This document shows, in pieces, positions 23,432 to 31,381 of a stretch of 35,659 nt of DNA. Each line of letters begins with the position of its first letter. Positions within the stretch are counted from its first letter, which is position 1. A program made the position numbers and the translations under genes. The notes beneath the pieces were generated by a model. That model made no database searches. It saw only the letters and a program-made list of their open reading frames with translations, and was not told the origin of the DNA. The stretch comes from Dinoroseobacter sp042096155 (lineage in GTDB: Bacteria; Pseudomonadota; Alphaproteobacteria; Rhodobacterales; Rhodobacteraceae): positions 1 to 35,659 of the forward strand of contig JBELMC010000020.1 in assembly GCA_042096155.1 (NCBI GenBank), read 5' to 3'.

Positions 23432-23896
23432 TTAAGATTTTCGAAATGAGTCCAGACTGACAATTTGCGCATCCTTGATCGGTTCAGGTTGCGCATCAGT
23501 TTCCATCGGCGCCTCGACATCCGCGTCAAGATTGTCTTCGTCATCTTGAGATTCAAACCGAAGTCCGAATTCGACTGACGGATCAACGAACGTCCGAATG
23601 GTGTCATAGGGTACAACCAGCCGCTCGGGTTGATCGCCGAAATTCAACGTGACGCCGAAGCCAGCATCCGTGACATCAAGGTCGTCGAACCAATGTTGGA
23701 TGACGATGGTCATTTCGTCTGGATACCGCGTTCGCAACCATTCTGACATCTGGACACCCTCCAGGGTGGTGTCAAAGGTGATAAAAAAATGGTGCGCGCC
23801 CGGCAGGCCGTCTCTGGCGACTCGGGTCAGCACGTCTTTGATCAACCGGCGCATCGCCTGATGCATCATATTCCCATAGTCTATCCGATCGGTCAT
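23432..23896 (-). CDS. sspB: SspB-family ClpXP adaptor (alphaproteobacterial type)
   Basis: This 154-residue protein matches alpha-type SspB: an N-terminal IDYGNMMHQAMRRLIKDVL helix, the substrate-binding core HHFFITFDTTLEGVQM and VVIQ-like HWFDDLDV strand, VTLNFGDQPERLVVPYDTI, then a long acidic linker (about 120-145) and a short C-terminal tail DAQIVSLDSFRKS, the ClpX-docking segment. It binds tmRNA-tagged proteins and hands them to the ClpXP protease. AAAGGAG lies nine bases before the start. The gene for the tag RNA itself (ssrA) is the next gene upstream on the same strand. Confidence 0.94.
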   Translation of the reverse strand: MTDRIDYGNMMHQAMRRLIKDVLTRVARDGLPGAHHFFITFDTTLEGVQMSEWLRTRYPDEMTIVIQHWFDDLDVTDAGFGVTLNFGDQPERLVVPYDTIRTFVDPSVEFGLRFESQDDEDNLDADVEAPMETDAQPEPIKDAQIVSLDSFRKS

Positions 23897-24304
23897 AGCA
23901 CCAAGCTCCTTTCCTGCGGTCCTTGAAGCCTAGGGCAGACTTGTGTCAATGGAAAGAGCCGAGCATGGTTGCGGCTGTCAAAGACTTCACAGCGGTAAAC
24001 GCGTCAGCGGCATTGATTTGAACACCGGCGATGACCGATACGCACGGGGTGCCACAAATTTAATCAATATAAAAAGGGGATCGAGAAGCTTAGAACAGCG
24101 TTTGGCGAAATACGCTCTTATCCGGCGCTGCACTGGAGCTACACTGCATTCAAGGCACGCCCAGCTGCTGATGCTCTGCACCTGACCAGAGGGAAATGTT
24201 TAGCGCAACGTGACACGTGCTCGCTGGTAGGGCGCTCAACATCAGCACCGAAATGGTCGCATGTTATATGGTGGTTAACGTGCAAGACCGGCCGCCACAA
24301 ATTA
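23897..24304. other. Intergenic stretch between sspB and ssrA, no gene seen
   Basis: About 400 bases hold no convincing open frame, repeat or RNA gene. The part next to 23897 should carry the sspB promoter. The part near 24304 may contain the end of the tmRNA precursor and its terminator; a six-pair stem GCAGGC/GCCTGC at 24314-24339 is probably the last tmRNA pseudoknot stem rather than a terminator. Confidence 0.5.
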
Positions 24305-24619
24305 AGTCGAAGTGCAGGCTTCTGTTGCCAGGTGCCTGCGAACCCCGCCGAGAGCTGCAAGGCTCAAGGACTTAAGATTTCGATTCCTCGAACCGCTTAC
24401 GCAGCCAGAGCAACCGGAGCACGATTGTCATTTGCAATTGTACATTTTGGGCCGATACGGTGGCACCCCGCCGAAACAAAGCTAACCCCTTTAGACGTTC
24501 GTCGATCCTATTTCGGCCCCATGATCCCCAAATGAAGGATGTTGGTGGAGCCGCCGGGTACCGCCCCCGGGTCCGATCCGCTTATTGCGAGCGCGTTTAT
24601 GTCCATAGTCCCGAAAGAC
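24305..24619 (-). ncRNA. ssrA: Two-piece (circularly permuted) tmRNA
   Basis: Read on the minus strand, the acceptor piece comes first: about 24619 to 24543, ending CGGCTCCACCA with an encoded CCA. Then follow 22 bases of processed spacer (24542-24521) and the coding piece beginning GGGGCCG at 24520. GGGGCCG and CGGCTCC make a seven-pair acceptor stem (one G-U). The T-arm CCGGG/CCCGG is perfect, but its seven-base loop is GGCGGTA, unlike the usual TTCRANN. The coding piece has the D-loop-like GGATCGACG, the tag frame at 24397-24435 and then pseudoknot-like stems. The low-coordinate end is approximate. tmRNA rescues ribosomes stalled on broken messages and tags the product for proteolysis. The permuted order is the known alphaproteobacterial form. 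Confidence 0.93.
24397..24435 (-). other. tmRNA tag-peptide frame (ANDNRAPVALAA)
   Basis: The resume codon GCA at 24435 is followed by AAT GAC AAT CGT GCT CCG GTT GCT CTG GCT GCG TAA, giving ANDNRAPVALAA. The AND start and the LAA end are the conserved SspB- and ClpX-recognition parts of proteolysis tags; the sequence fits the tag type expected in Rhodobacter-like bacteria. Confidence 0.95.
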
Positions 24620-24625
24620 AGTTTC

Positions 24626-24654
24626 AATATAAGACAGCTGGCTGCCGGTTTAAA
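24626..24654 (-). promoter_or_regulatory. Promoter of ssrA
   Basis: On the minus strand TTTAAA (24654-24649) and TATATT (24631-24626) are 17 bases apart. Transcription would begin near 24619, giving an acceptor piece of about 77 bases, close to the size known for two-piece tmRNAs. This fixes the 5' end of the precursor. Confidence 0.7.
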
Positions 24655-24760
24655 GAGGGAAAGCAGTATCGAGATAGAGATCGATTTTTCGGCTTGAGCC
24701 TGAGTTGCAGATGGTAGACGGTGAGATTTGAAATGTCAGACAAATGAGAGGGCTAGGCCA

Positions 24761-25747
24761 ATGCGAGCATTAGTGGTGCGCAAAGACGAAGACGGCAAGA
24801 CAAGCGCCGCTGTTGAAGAGCTCGACGCCAACGCGCTGCCGCCGGGCGATGTCACCGTTTCTGTGGAACATTCGACCGTGAATTATAAAGACGGTCTATG
24901 TCTTGGTCCGGGCGGCGGTCTGGTGCGGACTTACCCTCATGTGCCGGGGATCGATTTTGCAGGCACTGTCGAGGCTTCGGATGATCCACGCTACAGCGTT
25001 GGGGATCAGGTTGTGCTGACCGGATGGCGCGTGGGCGAATCCCATTGGGGTGGATATGCGCAAAAGGCGCGGGTCAACGCAGACTGGCTGGTGCCGCTTG
25101 CGGATGGTGTTTCGACCCGTCACGCCATGGCTGTCGGCACCGCCGGATTTACGGCAATGTTGGCGGTCATGGCGCTCGAAGATCACGGACTTCGCCCTGA
25201 AAAAGGCGAGGTTTTGGTGACCGGTGCTGCGGGGGGTGTTGGCTCTGTTGCCACGGCAATCTTCGCGGCCAAGGGCTATCAAGTGGTCGGCGTCACCGGG
25301 CGACCAGAGACAGCCGACTATCTTCGTGCACTCGGGTGCGCGCGGATCATCGCGCGCGAAGAAATCAACGAGACGGTCAAGCGGCCGCTTGAAAAAGAGC
25401 AATGGGCAGGATGTGTCGACGCCGTTGGGGGCCCGATGCTGGCGCGCGTGCTGGGCCAGATGCAATACGGGGCGTCTGTCGCCGCCGTCGGCTTGGCGGG
25501 GGGCGCAGGCCTGCCAGCAACCGTGATCCCGTTTTTGTTGCGCGGTGTAAACCTTTTGGGCATTGATTCGGTGATGCGTCCTTATGCGGATCGCGTCCGT
25601 GCATGGTCTGAAATCGCGCGCGACCTGCCAATGAAAACCCTTTCGCCGATGGTCCAAGAGGCCACTTTGTCCGATCTGCCTGAGCTTGGGGCTGCAATCT
25701 TGAAAGGTCAGGTCAAAGGCCGCGTTATTGTCGATGTGAATACATGA
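24761..25747 (+). CDS. acuI: Acryloyl-CoA reductase (NADPH), AcuI/YhdH family
   Basis: This 328-residue protein is a zinc-free medium-chain dehydrogenase/reductase of the AcuI/YhdH type: MRALVVRKDEDGKTSAAVEE, STVNYKDGLCLGPGG, PHVPGIDFAGTVE, GWRVGESHWGGYAQKARV, the Rossmann loop VTGAAGGVGSVA and LLRGVNLLGIDSVM. AcuI reduces acryloyl-CoA to propionyl-CoA, protecting cells from acrylate made during DMSP or 3-hydroxypropionate breakdown, a common job in marine roseobacters. The start at 24761 has GAGAGGG eight bases upstream; in-frame ATG 24728 gives an unsupported extension. No DMSP lyase or demethylase gene is nearby. Its stop overlaps the next gene (ATGA). Confidence 0.92.
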   Translation: MRALVVRKDEDGKTSAAVEELDANALPPGDVTVSVEHSTVNYKDGLCLGPGGGLVRTYPHVPGIDFAGTVEASDDPRYSVGDQVVLTGWRVGESHWGGYAQKARVNADWLVPLADGVSTRHAMAVGTAGFTAMLAVMALEDHGLRPEKGEVLVTGAAGGVGSVATAIFAAKGYQVVGVTGRPETADYLRALGCARIIAREEINETVKRPLEKEQWAGCVDAVGGPMLARVLGQMQYGASVAAVGLAGGAGLPATVIPFLLRGVNLLGIDSVMRPYADRVRAWSEIARDLPMKTLSPMVQEATLSDLPELGAAILKGQVKGRVIVDVNT

Positions 25748-26949
25748 TGTTGCGTACGGAATTCGTTCGGAGCCAGTTTCCAGCATTTTTTGAACCGGAT
25801 CTGGATGGATGGGCCTTTTTTGAAAATGCGGGCGGATCTTATACCTGCAAACATGTGATTGATCGCCTTTTTCGGTTCTATCATTTGCGAAAGGTGCAAC
25901 CTTACGGCGCCTATCCCGCATCGCAGATCGGTGGCGCTGAAATGGATGAAGCACGGTCGCGCTTATCGGCGATCCTTGGCGTGGCCCGCGATGAATTGTC
26001 ATTTGGTCCGTCGACCACAGCAAATACATATGTTTTGGCGCAAGCCTTCCGGCAGCATTTGACGGCGGGCGATAAAATCATCGTGACCAATCAGGATCAT
26101 GAAGCAAATTCAGGTCCTTGGCGTCGGCTTTGCGATGATGGCATCTCTGTCGTCGAATGGCAGATTGATCCGGAAACAGGGCTTTTAGATCTCGATGACT
26201 TGGACAATCTGTTGGATGATCGCGTAAAATTGGTGTGTTTTCCGCATTGCTCTAACGTGGTTGGGGCAATCAATCCGGTGGCAAAGATCGTCGCAAGGGC
26301 CCATGCGGCGGGGGCTTTGACCTGCGTTGATGGGGTCAGCTACGCGCCCCATGGGCTGCCCGATATCGGGGCGCTTGGCACAGATATTTACTTGTTTTCG
26401 ACCTATAAAACATATGGTCCACATCAGGGTGCGATGGTCATTCGTCAGCGCCTCGCCGCGCTTTTGCCCAACCAAGGACATCACTTTAATGCGGGTTTTT
26501 GGGAAAAACGGTTTACACCAGCAGGTCCGGATCATGCTCAGGTGGCGGCCTGCGCGGGGATCGCCGATTATCTTGATGAGATTGCCCGAGCCCATGACTT
26601 AAATTCTGCACAACAAGTGCACGATTTGATGCGTAGCCATGAAATCAATCTATTACAGCCGGTTCTTGATGCTATGACGGGACGCAACACAGTGAGGTTG
26701 ATTGGTCCGTCCGATGCCAAGAACCGTGCGCCAACCGTTGCCGTTGATCTTGGACGGCCCGCTGAACCAGTCGCCGCCGAACTTGCCCGACATAAGGTCA
26801 TGGCCGGTGCGGGCGATTTTTATGCGGGACGTGTGCTCGATGCCGTGGGCGTGAAATCTGAACACGGCGTTTTGAGGTTGAGTTTTGTACATTACACCAC
26901 GCAAGCCGAGATCAATCAGTTGTTGAACGCGCTCGACGACGTCCTTTGA
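25744..26949 (+). CDS. Aminotransferase class V-fold PLP enzyme (cysteine desulfurase-like)
   Basis: This 401-residue PLP enzyme has the class V fold of SufS/CsdA-like proteins: WAFFENAGGSYTCKHVIDRL, FGPSTTANTYVLAQAF, DQDHEAN-type NQDHEANSGPW, TCVDGVSYAPHG and the cofactor lysine in YLFSTYKTYGPHQGAM. The cysteine loop of active SufS-type desulfurases is not evident near the C-terminus, so cysteine desulfurase activity is doubtful; a lyase or transaminase role is equally possible. It overlaps the acuI stop by ATGA (ATG 25744 or 25747), so both are translated together, perhaps serving one catabolic route. The substrate is unknown. Confidence 0.85.
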   Translation: MMLRTEFVRSQFPAFFEPDLDGWAFFENAGGSYTCKHVIDRLFRFYHLRKVQPYGAYPASQIGGAEMDEARSRLSAILGVARDELSFGPSTTANTYVLAQAFRQHLTAGDKIIVTNQDHEANSGPWRRLCDDGISVVEWQIDPETGLLDLDDLDNLLDDRVKLVCFPHCSNVVGAINPVAKIVARAHAAGALTCVDGVSYAPHGLPDIGALGTDIYLFSTYKTYGPHQGAMVIRQRLAALLPNQGHHFNAGFWEKRFTPAGPDHAQVAACAGIADYLDEIARAHDLNSAQQVHDLMRSHEINLLQPVLDAMTGRNTVRLIGPSDAKNRAPTVAVDLGRPAEPVAAELARHKVMAGAGDFYAGRVLDAVGVKSEHGVLRLSFVHYTTQAEINQLLNALDDVL

Positions 26950-26985
26950 CTTCCTAAAATTGGCGCTATTTCGCTGGAACACAGA

Positions 26986-28431
26986 GTGGAGCAGCGCTTG
27001 GACAACCAACCAATCATAGTTTGGATCCGGAGGGATCTTCGCCTCACCGATCACCCGGCTTTGACCGCAGCCGCATCATATGGTGTACCGGTCATCCCGA
27101 TATTTATTGCTGACGATAATTTTTATCAGATCGGCACAGCCGCAAAGTGGCGATTTAGTTTAGGTCTAGAGGTGTTCCGGACCAGTTTACGTGCGATTGC
27201 TTCTGACCTGGTTTTGCGTTCGGGGCCAGCTGTAGATGTTCTGGATCAGCTGGTCGCGCAAACCAGTGCCCAGGCGGTGTTCTGGCAGCGGGCATATCTC
27301 AGCGGGGACGTGGCGCGCGACACTGAGGTCAAAAGGCATTTGCTTGATCGCGGGGTTGATGCGCGAAGTTTTCCGGGGCACCTGCTGTTTGAGCCTTGGT
27401 CGGTGCAGACAAAGACCGGTGGCTTTTACAAAGTTTTCACCCCGATGTGGAACACCGTGCGGAATGTTGATGTTGCCGCAACGCTGCCGACGATCACTTC
27501 GCTGCGGCGACCGGAAAGCTGGCCGTGTTCTGAGTCGTTGTCAGATTGGGCGCTGGATGATGCGATGGGGGCAGGCGCTGATGTTGTGCGCGCCTATGTG
27601 GCCGTGGGCGAACACCACGCGGCACGGCGACTTGATCTCTTTTTGGACGAAAAGGTGCACAGCTATGCCAAAGATCGCGATTTTCCCGCACGCGCCGCGA
27701 CATCGCGTTTGTCAGAAAATCTGACCTATGGCGAGATCAGTCCACGGCAGGTTTGGCATGCAGGACAACGGGCTCTGCAAGAAGGAGCCCCTGGCGCCAA
27801 GACGTTTTTGAAAGAGTTGGTTTGGCGAGAATTCGCATATCATCTTGCTTGGCATACGCCCGAAATCATGTCGCGCAATTGGAAGCCGGAATGGGACGAT
27901 TTTCCATGGCAAACCGACGGTCCGCAGATCTTGCGCTGGCAGCAAGGGCGCACGGGCGAGCGGTTCGTTGATGCCGCAATGCGCGAACTTTATGTTACCG
28001 GCACAATGCACAATCGAGGTCGTATGATCGTTGCAAGTTATTTGACCAAACACTTGCTGACGCATTGGCGCATTGGCCAAAAATGGTTTGAGGATTGTCT
28101 GATTGACTGGGATCCGGCATCGAACGCCATGGGCTGGCAATGGGCCGCGGGATCAGGCCCGGACGCGGCCCCCTATTTTCGTGTTTTCAACCCCGCTGGC
28201 CAATTGGAAAAGTTTGACAAATCAAATGATTACCCATCAAAATTTATTGCGGAAGGGGCAGCGCAGCCAACCAAAGCTGCATTATCCTTTTTTGATGCTG
28301 CACCAAAGTCTTGGGGGCTCAGTCCCCGGGAAAGCTATCCTATGCCGTTGATTTCATTGGATGTGGGTCGCAAACGTGCCTTGACGGCATATAGCGATCG
28401 CAAGTCAACGACGTCCCGTAAAACGTCTTAA
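26986..28431 (+). CDS. phr: Deoxyribodipyrimidine photolyase (class I)
   Basis: This 481-residue flavoprotein repairs UV pyrimidine dimers with blue light. The N-terminal antenna-binding Rossmann domain begins IIVWIRRDLRLTDHPAL. The C-terminal FAD domain shows ATSRLSENLTYGEISPR, FLKELVWREFAYHLAWHTP, VTGTMHNRGRMIVASYLTKH and DWDPASNAMGWQWAAGSGPD followed by PYFRVFNP, all diagnostic of class I photolyases. The start is uncertain: GTG 26986 (GGAA upstream) or TTG 26998, which has GGAG six bases before it. It is followed after 62 bases by cfa. No clear RpoE-type promoter (TGATCC, N18, TAAG-like) was seen before it. Confidence 0.95.
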   Translation: MEQRLDNQPIIVWIRRDLRLTDHPALTAAASYGVPVIPIFIADDNFYQIGTAAKWRFSLGLEVFRTSLRAIASDLVLRSGPAVDVLDQLVAQTSAQAVFWQRAYLSGDVARDTEVKRHLLDRGVDARSFPGHLLFEPWSVQTKTGGFYKVFTPMWNTVRNVDVAATLPTITSLRRPESWPCSESLSDWALDDAMGAGADVVRAYVAVGEHHAARRLDLFLDEKVHSYAKDRDFPARAATSRLSENLTYGEISPRQVWHAGQRALQEGAPGAKTFLKELVWREFAYHLAWHTPEIMSRNWKPEWDDFPWQTDGPQILRWQQGRTGERFVDAAMRELYVTGTMHNRGRMIVASYLTKHLLTHWRIGQKWFEDCLIDWDPASNAMGWQWAAGSGPDAAPYFRVFNPAGQLEKFDKSNDYPSKFIAEGAAQPTKAALSFFDAAPKSWGLSPRESYPMPLISLDVGRKRALTAYSDRKSTTSRKTS

Positions 28432-28493
28432 ATTTCCTTGAGACAGGCTGAGCAATCGGGTCTAACAGTGTCAGACCAAGCAGGGATGACGGA

Positions 28494-29705
28494 ATGACGG
28501 TTTTTACAACGACCAAGGGACAGCACGGCCTACCGCGGTATTTTACCCAAGTGTTTCAAATTGCGCAGACAATCAATACGGGTCAGTTGGATATTGTCCT
28601 GTCGGACGGACGTCGATTTCGGGCCAAAGGCACCAAAGCGGGGCATATTGTCGAAGTGGAAATCCACAATGACGATTGTTTTGCGCGCTTGCTCCGCGAT
28701 GGGGATTTGGGCTTCTCAGAGGCCTATATGGATGGATGGTGGAGCACACCTGATCTGCAAGCTTTCATGGATTTTGTACATGCCGATAATGACGTGTTGT
28801 TTAACGGGTTTCCCGGCATGGGGATGGTGCGCGCATATGAACGCCTGCGCCACTGGTTGCGGTCCAACTCAAAACTGCAAGCCAAGAAAAACATCAGCTA
28901 CCACTATGATTTAGGTAATGATTTTTATGGCTTGTGGCTCGATGACACGATGACGTATTCCTCCGCCTTGTTCAAAACCGGCCAGGAACCTCTCGAACTT
29001 GCGCAAACCCAAAAATATGCGTCCATGGTTGATCAGATGAATGTACAACCAGGCGATCATGTTCTGGAAATCGGCTGCGGCTGGGGCGGGTTTGCCGAAT
29101 ATGCCGCGAGTGTGCGGGGGCTGAAGGTGACATGCCTGACCATCAGCCGAGAACAATACAACTATGCCGTTGACCGCATCGAACGGGCAGGCCTTTCGGA
29201 TCTGGTCGAATTTAAGATGCAGGATTATCGTGACGAAACCGGACTTTATGACGGGATTGCATCTATCGAGATGTTCGAAGCCGTCGGTGAAAAATACTGG
29301 CCGATTTACTTCCAAACCGTTCGCGAGCGCTTGCGCCCGGGCAAAAATGCAACGCTGCAGATTATCACAGTCAAAGACAGCGTTTTTGAACGCTATCGAA
29401 AAGGCGTTGATTTTATTCAAAAATATATTTTTCCAGGCGGCATGTTGCCGGGTCCTTCCGCGCTTCGCGATCAGGTGCGCCAGGCTGGGTTGATGGTGCA
29501 AGGCTCTAAGGAGTTTGGGGCTAGCTACAGTGTGACCCTGCGGCGTTGGCATGAGATGTTCAATGCACGTTGGGATGAGGTAGCCCAGCAGGGCTTTGAC
29601 GATCGTTTTAAGCGGATGTGGGACTTTTACCTTACATCTTGCGCTGCGACGTTCCAATACGATAATTGTGACGTCACACAGATTACTGTACGGAGACCCA
29701 TTTAG
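28494..29705 (+). CDS. cfa: Cyclopropane-fatty-acyl-phospholipid synthase family methyltransferase
   Basis: This 403-residue SAM-dependent enzyme matches the Cfa family. The N-terminal lipid-binding domain shows DLGFSEAYMDGWWSTPDL; then NISYHYDLGNDFYGLWLDD, YSSALFK, the SAM loop VLEIGCGWGGFAEYAA, LTISREQYNYA, SIEMFEAVGEKYWPIYF and YIFPGGMLPG follow in family order. It adds a methylene bridge to unsaturated membrane lipids, which hardens membranes against acid and oxidants. In Rhodobacter sphaeroides a photolyase and a cfa gene are both in the singlet-oxygen sigma-E response; the same neighbours here suggest, but do not show, such control. trgA starts 19 bases downstream. Confidence 0.95.
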   Translation: MTVFTTTKGQHGLPRYFTQVFQIAQTINTGQLDIVLSDGRRFRAKGTKAGHIVEVEIHNDDCFARLLRDGDLGFSEAYMDGWWSTPDLQAFMDFVHADNDVLFNGFPGMGMVRAYERLRHWLRSNSKLQAKKNISYHYDLGNDFYGLWLDDTMTYSSALFKTGQEPLELAQTQKYASMVDQMNVQPGDHVLEIGCGWGGFAEYAASVRGLKVTCLTISREQYNYAVDRIERAGLSDLVEFKMQDYRDETGLYDGIASIEMFEAVGEKYWPIYFQTVRERLRPGKNATLQIITVKDSVFERYRKGVDFIQKYIFPGGMLPGPSALRDQVRQAGLMVQGSKEFGASYSVTLRRWHEMFNARWDEVAQQGFDDRFKRMWDFYLTSCAATFQYDNCDVTQITVRRPI

Positions 29706-29723
29706 ACCAAGGAAATTACATAC

Positions 29724-30176
29724 ATGCCAAATGAAATGCCCAATGGGCAAAAGTTAATGGGCGCTATTGTTTACGGAGTCCTCGGTGCGGCCTTCGCATA
29801 CCAATCTTTGCCAGCATTTTCTTATCAGTTTATCCAATTGTATCTGGTACCCCTATCCGTCGGCGTCGGCCTTTGGCTTGGCTGGACAACTATCGGGCGC
29901 GCCCGACATCTTGGGTTTGCGACTTTGCTGTCGCATTCTGTAGCAACGATTGGATGCATGGTGATCGTCGTCTTGCTGCTGATCAGTGGGTGGAGAATGA
30001 TTGAGCTTTCCACCATGAACCGATATGATGCTTTCTTAGAAGCAATGTACGACGTGTTAAACCTGTTTGTCGAATTTGGCACCTTGATCCTGATCCAGCC
30101 TGTCTTGATCACGCTTGGGGTGGGTGCGGTGGTTGGCGCGGTACTGGTCGGATTTGCCGGACGCCATTGGTCGTGA
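29724..30176 (+). CDS. trgA: TrgA-family membrane protein (tellurite resistance)
   Basis: This 150-residue protein has four hydrophobic segments (about 10-30, 35-55, 65-90 and 115-145) and little soluble sequence. It fits TrgA of the Rhodobacter tellurite-resistance locus both in form and in gene order: trgA, trgB and cysK follow each other here as in R. sphaeroides. Its biochemical role is unknown. AAGGAA lies about ten bases before the ATG. The stop TGA overlaps the trgB GTG start (GTGA), so the two are translationally coupled. Confidence 0.85.
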   Translation: MPNEMPNGQKLMGAIVYGVLGAAFAYQSLPAFSYQFIQLYLVPLSVGVGLWLGWTTIGRARHLGFATLLSHSVATIGCMVIVVLLLISGWRMIELSTMNRYDAFLEAMYDVLNLFVEFGTLILIQPVLITLGVGAVVGAVLVGFAGRHWS

Positions 30177-31318
30177 CGCCGCTTTTTTTCTACGGCACGT
30201 TATGTGACCGGCTCTTACTCAATTGTGTTCTGGGCCATGATGTGGCGCAAGGTTGCGCCGCCGAAATATCGGATCATGCGGTGTTTTGGGTGCAGGGGCA
30301 GGGCTTTCCGATCATTCAGCCAAAGGCAGGACGATCGGCAAAAGGTCTTTTATGCGAAAATTTAAGCGATCAAGACGTGGCGCGTTTGCAATATTACGAA
30401 GCGGGCTTTGATTACCATACGAAGGTTTTGCCGGTTCGTGTCGGTGAAAAGTCGATCCAGGCCAAGGTTTTCTTTCCCCTGCCCGGGGCATGGGCGCCCG
30501 GAGCGGATTGGAACTTGGCGGATTGGCAGCAAAAATATGGTCCTGCGGTCCGCGATGTCGCCGCACAAATCATGACAGATTATCGTCCAGATGCACCGCC
30601 AGTGCCGCCGAAGCGGCAATCTGTGCTGGGCCAGCGGGCGCAAGCGCGCCTGGCAGCTGGTCAGGACCCAACACCATCGCGCGCCGGTACTCCGGGTGTA
30701 GAAAATATCAAGATACACTCAAAAACAATGCCTTATGACTCTTTTTTCGCGGTGCAAGAGGTGTGCATCAACGTCCCTCGATTTGCGGGCGGCACAGCGG
30801 CGGATGTGGACCGGGCGGTGTTTGTTTCGGCGGACGCGGTCAGCGTGTTGCCCTATGATCCGGTCACGGACCGCGTGCTGTTGATCGAACAGTTTCGGAC
30901 AGCGCCGTTTGTGCGCGGGGATACCAATCCATGGCAGCTGGAACCTGTCGCTGGGCGGGTCGACGAGGGCGAAACCTATCTTGAGGCCGCGCGCCGTGAA
31001 ATGGTCGAGGAGACCGGCAAAACGGCGGCGCAGCTGATCGAGATTGGCCGTTATTATACCTCTCCCGGATCACTGGTGGAATTCATGGTCTCTTATATCG
31101 GTTTGACTGATTTGCCCTCCGAAGGGTCCTGGATAGGGGGGCTGGTCTCAGAAGACGAAGACATTTGCAGCCATGTGATTGGCTACGACACAATGCTGGA
31201 TTGGCAAGCGCAGGGCTATTTGCGCAATGGCCCGCTGTTGATCAGCACGGGATGGTTGGCCTTGAACCGCGCCCGACTGCGGCGCGCCTCCAGGATCGGT
31301 GATGCTGGACCCTTGTAG
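30173..31318 (+). CDS. trgB: TrgB: gamma-glutamylcyclotransferase-like plus NUDIX hydrolase fusion
   Basis: This 381-residue protein joins two domains. Residues 1 to about 115 look like an AIG2/GGCT-type domain (PLFFYGTLCDRLLLNCVLG, GLLCENLSDQDVARLQYYE). Residues about 185-345 are a NUDIX hydrolase: VLLIEQFRTAPFVRGD, then the box GRVDEGETYLEAARREMVEE from residue 261, fitting GX5EX7REUXEEXGU, with the ADP-ribose-pyrophosphatase-like SPGSLVEFM region after it. The NUDIX half probably cleaves ADP-ribose or a related nucleotide; the substrate of the first half is unknown. I chose GTG 30173, which overlaps the trgA stop as GTGA and gives the natural start before PLFFYGTL. It lies 63 bases before cysK. 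Confidence 0.9.
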   Translation: MTPLFFYGTLCDRLLLNCVLGHDVAQGCAAEISDHAVFWVQGQGFPIIQPKAGRSAKGLLCENLSDQDVARLQYYEAGFDYHTKVLPVRVGEKSIQAKVFFPLPGAWAPGADWNLADWQQKYGPAVRDVAAQIMTDYRPDAPPVPPKRQSVLGQRAQARLAAGQDPTPSRAGTPGVENIKIHSKTMPYDSFFAVQEVCINVPRFAGGTAADVDRAVFVSADAVSVLPYDPVTDRVLLIEQFRTAPFVRGDTNPWQLEPVAGRVDEGETYLEAARREMVEETGKTAAQLIEIGRYYTSPGSLVEFMVSYIGLTDLPSEGSWIGGLVSEDEDICSHVIGYDTMLDWQAQGYLRNGPLLISTGWLALNRARLRRASRIGDAGPL

Positions 31319-31381
31319 TGTCGTCTTGCCCAGAATATCACACTTACGACCGCGCAGATCATAGCACTTAAGAGGCCCTTC

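Noticed and set aside
24314..24339. Factor-independent terminator after the tmRNA
   Set aside because: The six-pair stem has no U-run behind it and fits better as a tmRNA pseudoknot stem.
24896..26029. Open frame of 377 codons on the minus strand
   Set aside because: It is antisense to acuI and the start of the PLP-enzyme gene, with no motif or ribosome site.
28911..29750. Open frame of 279 codons on the minus strand
   Set aside because: It is antisense to cfa; composition and lack of motifs mark it as a shadow.
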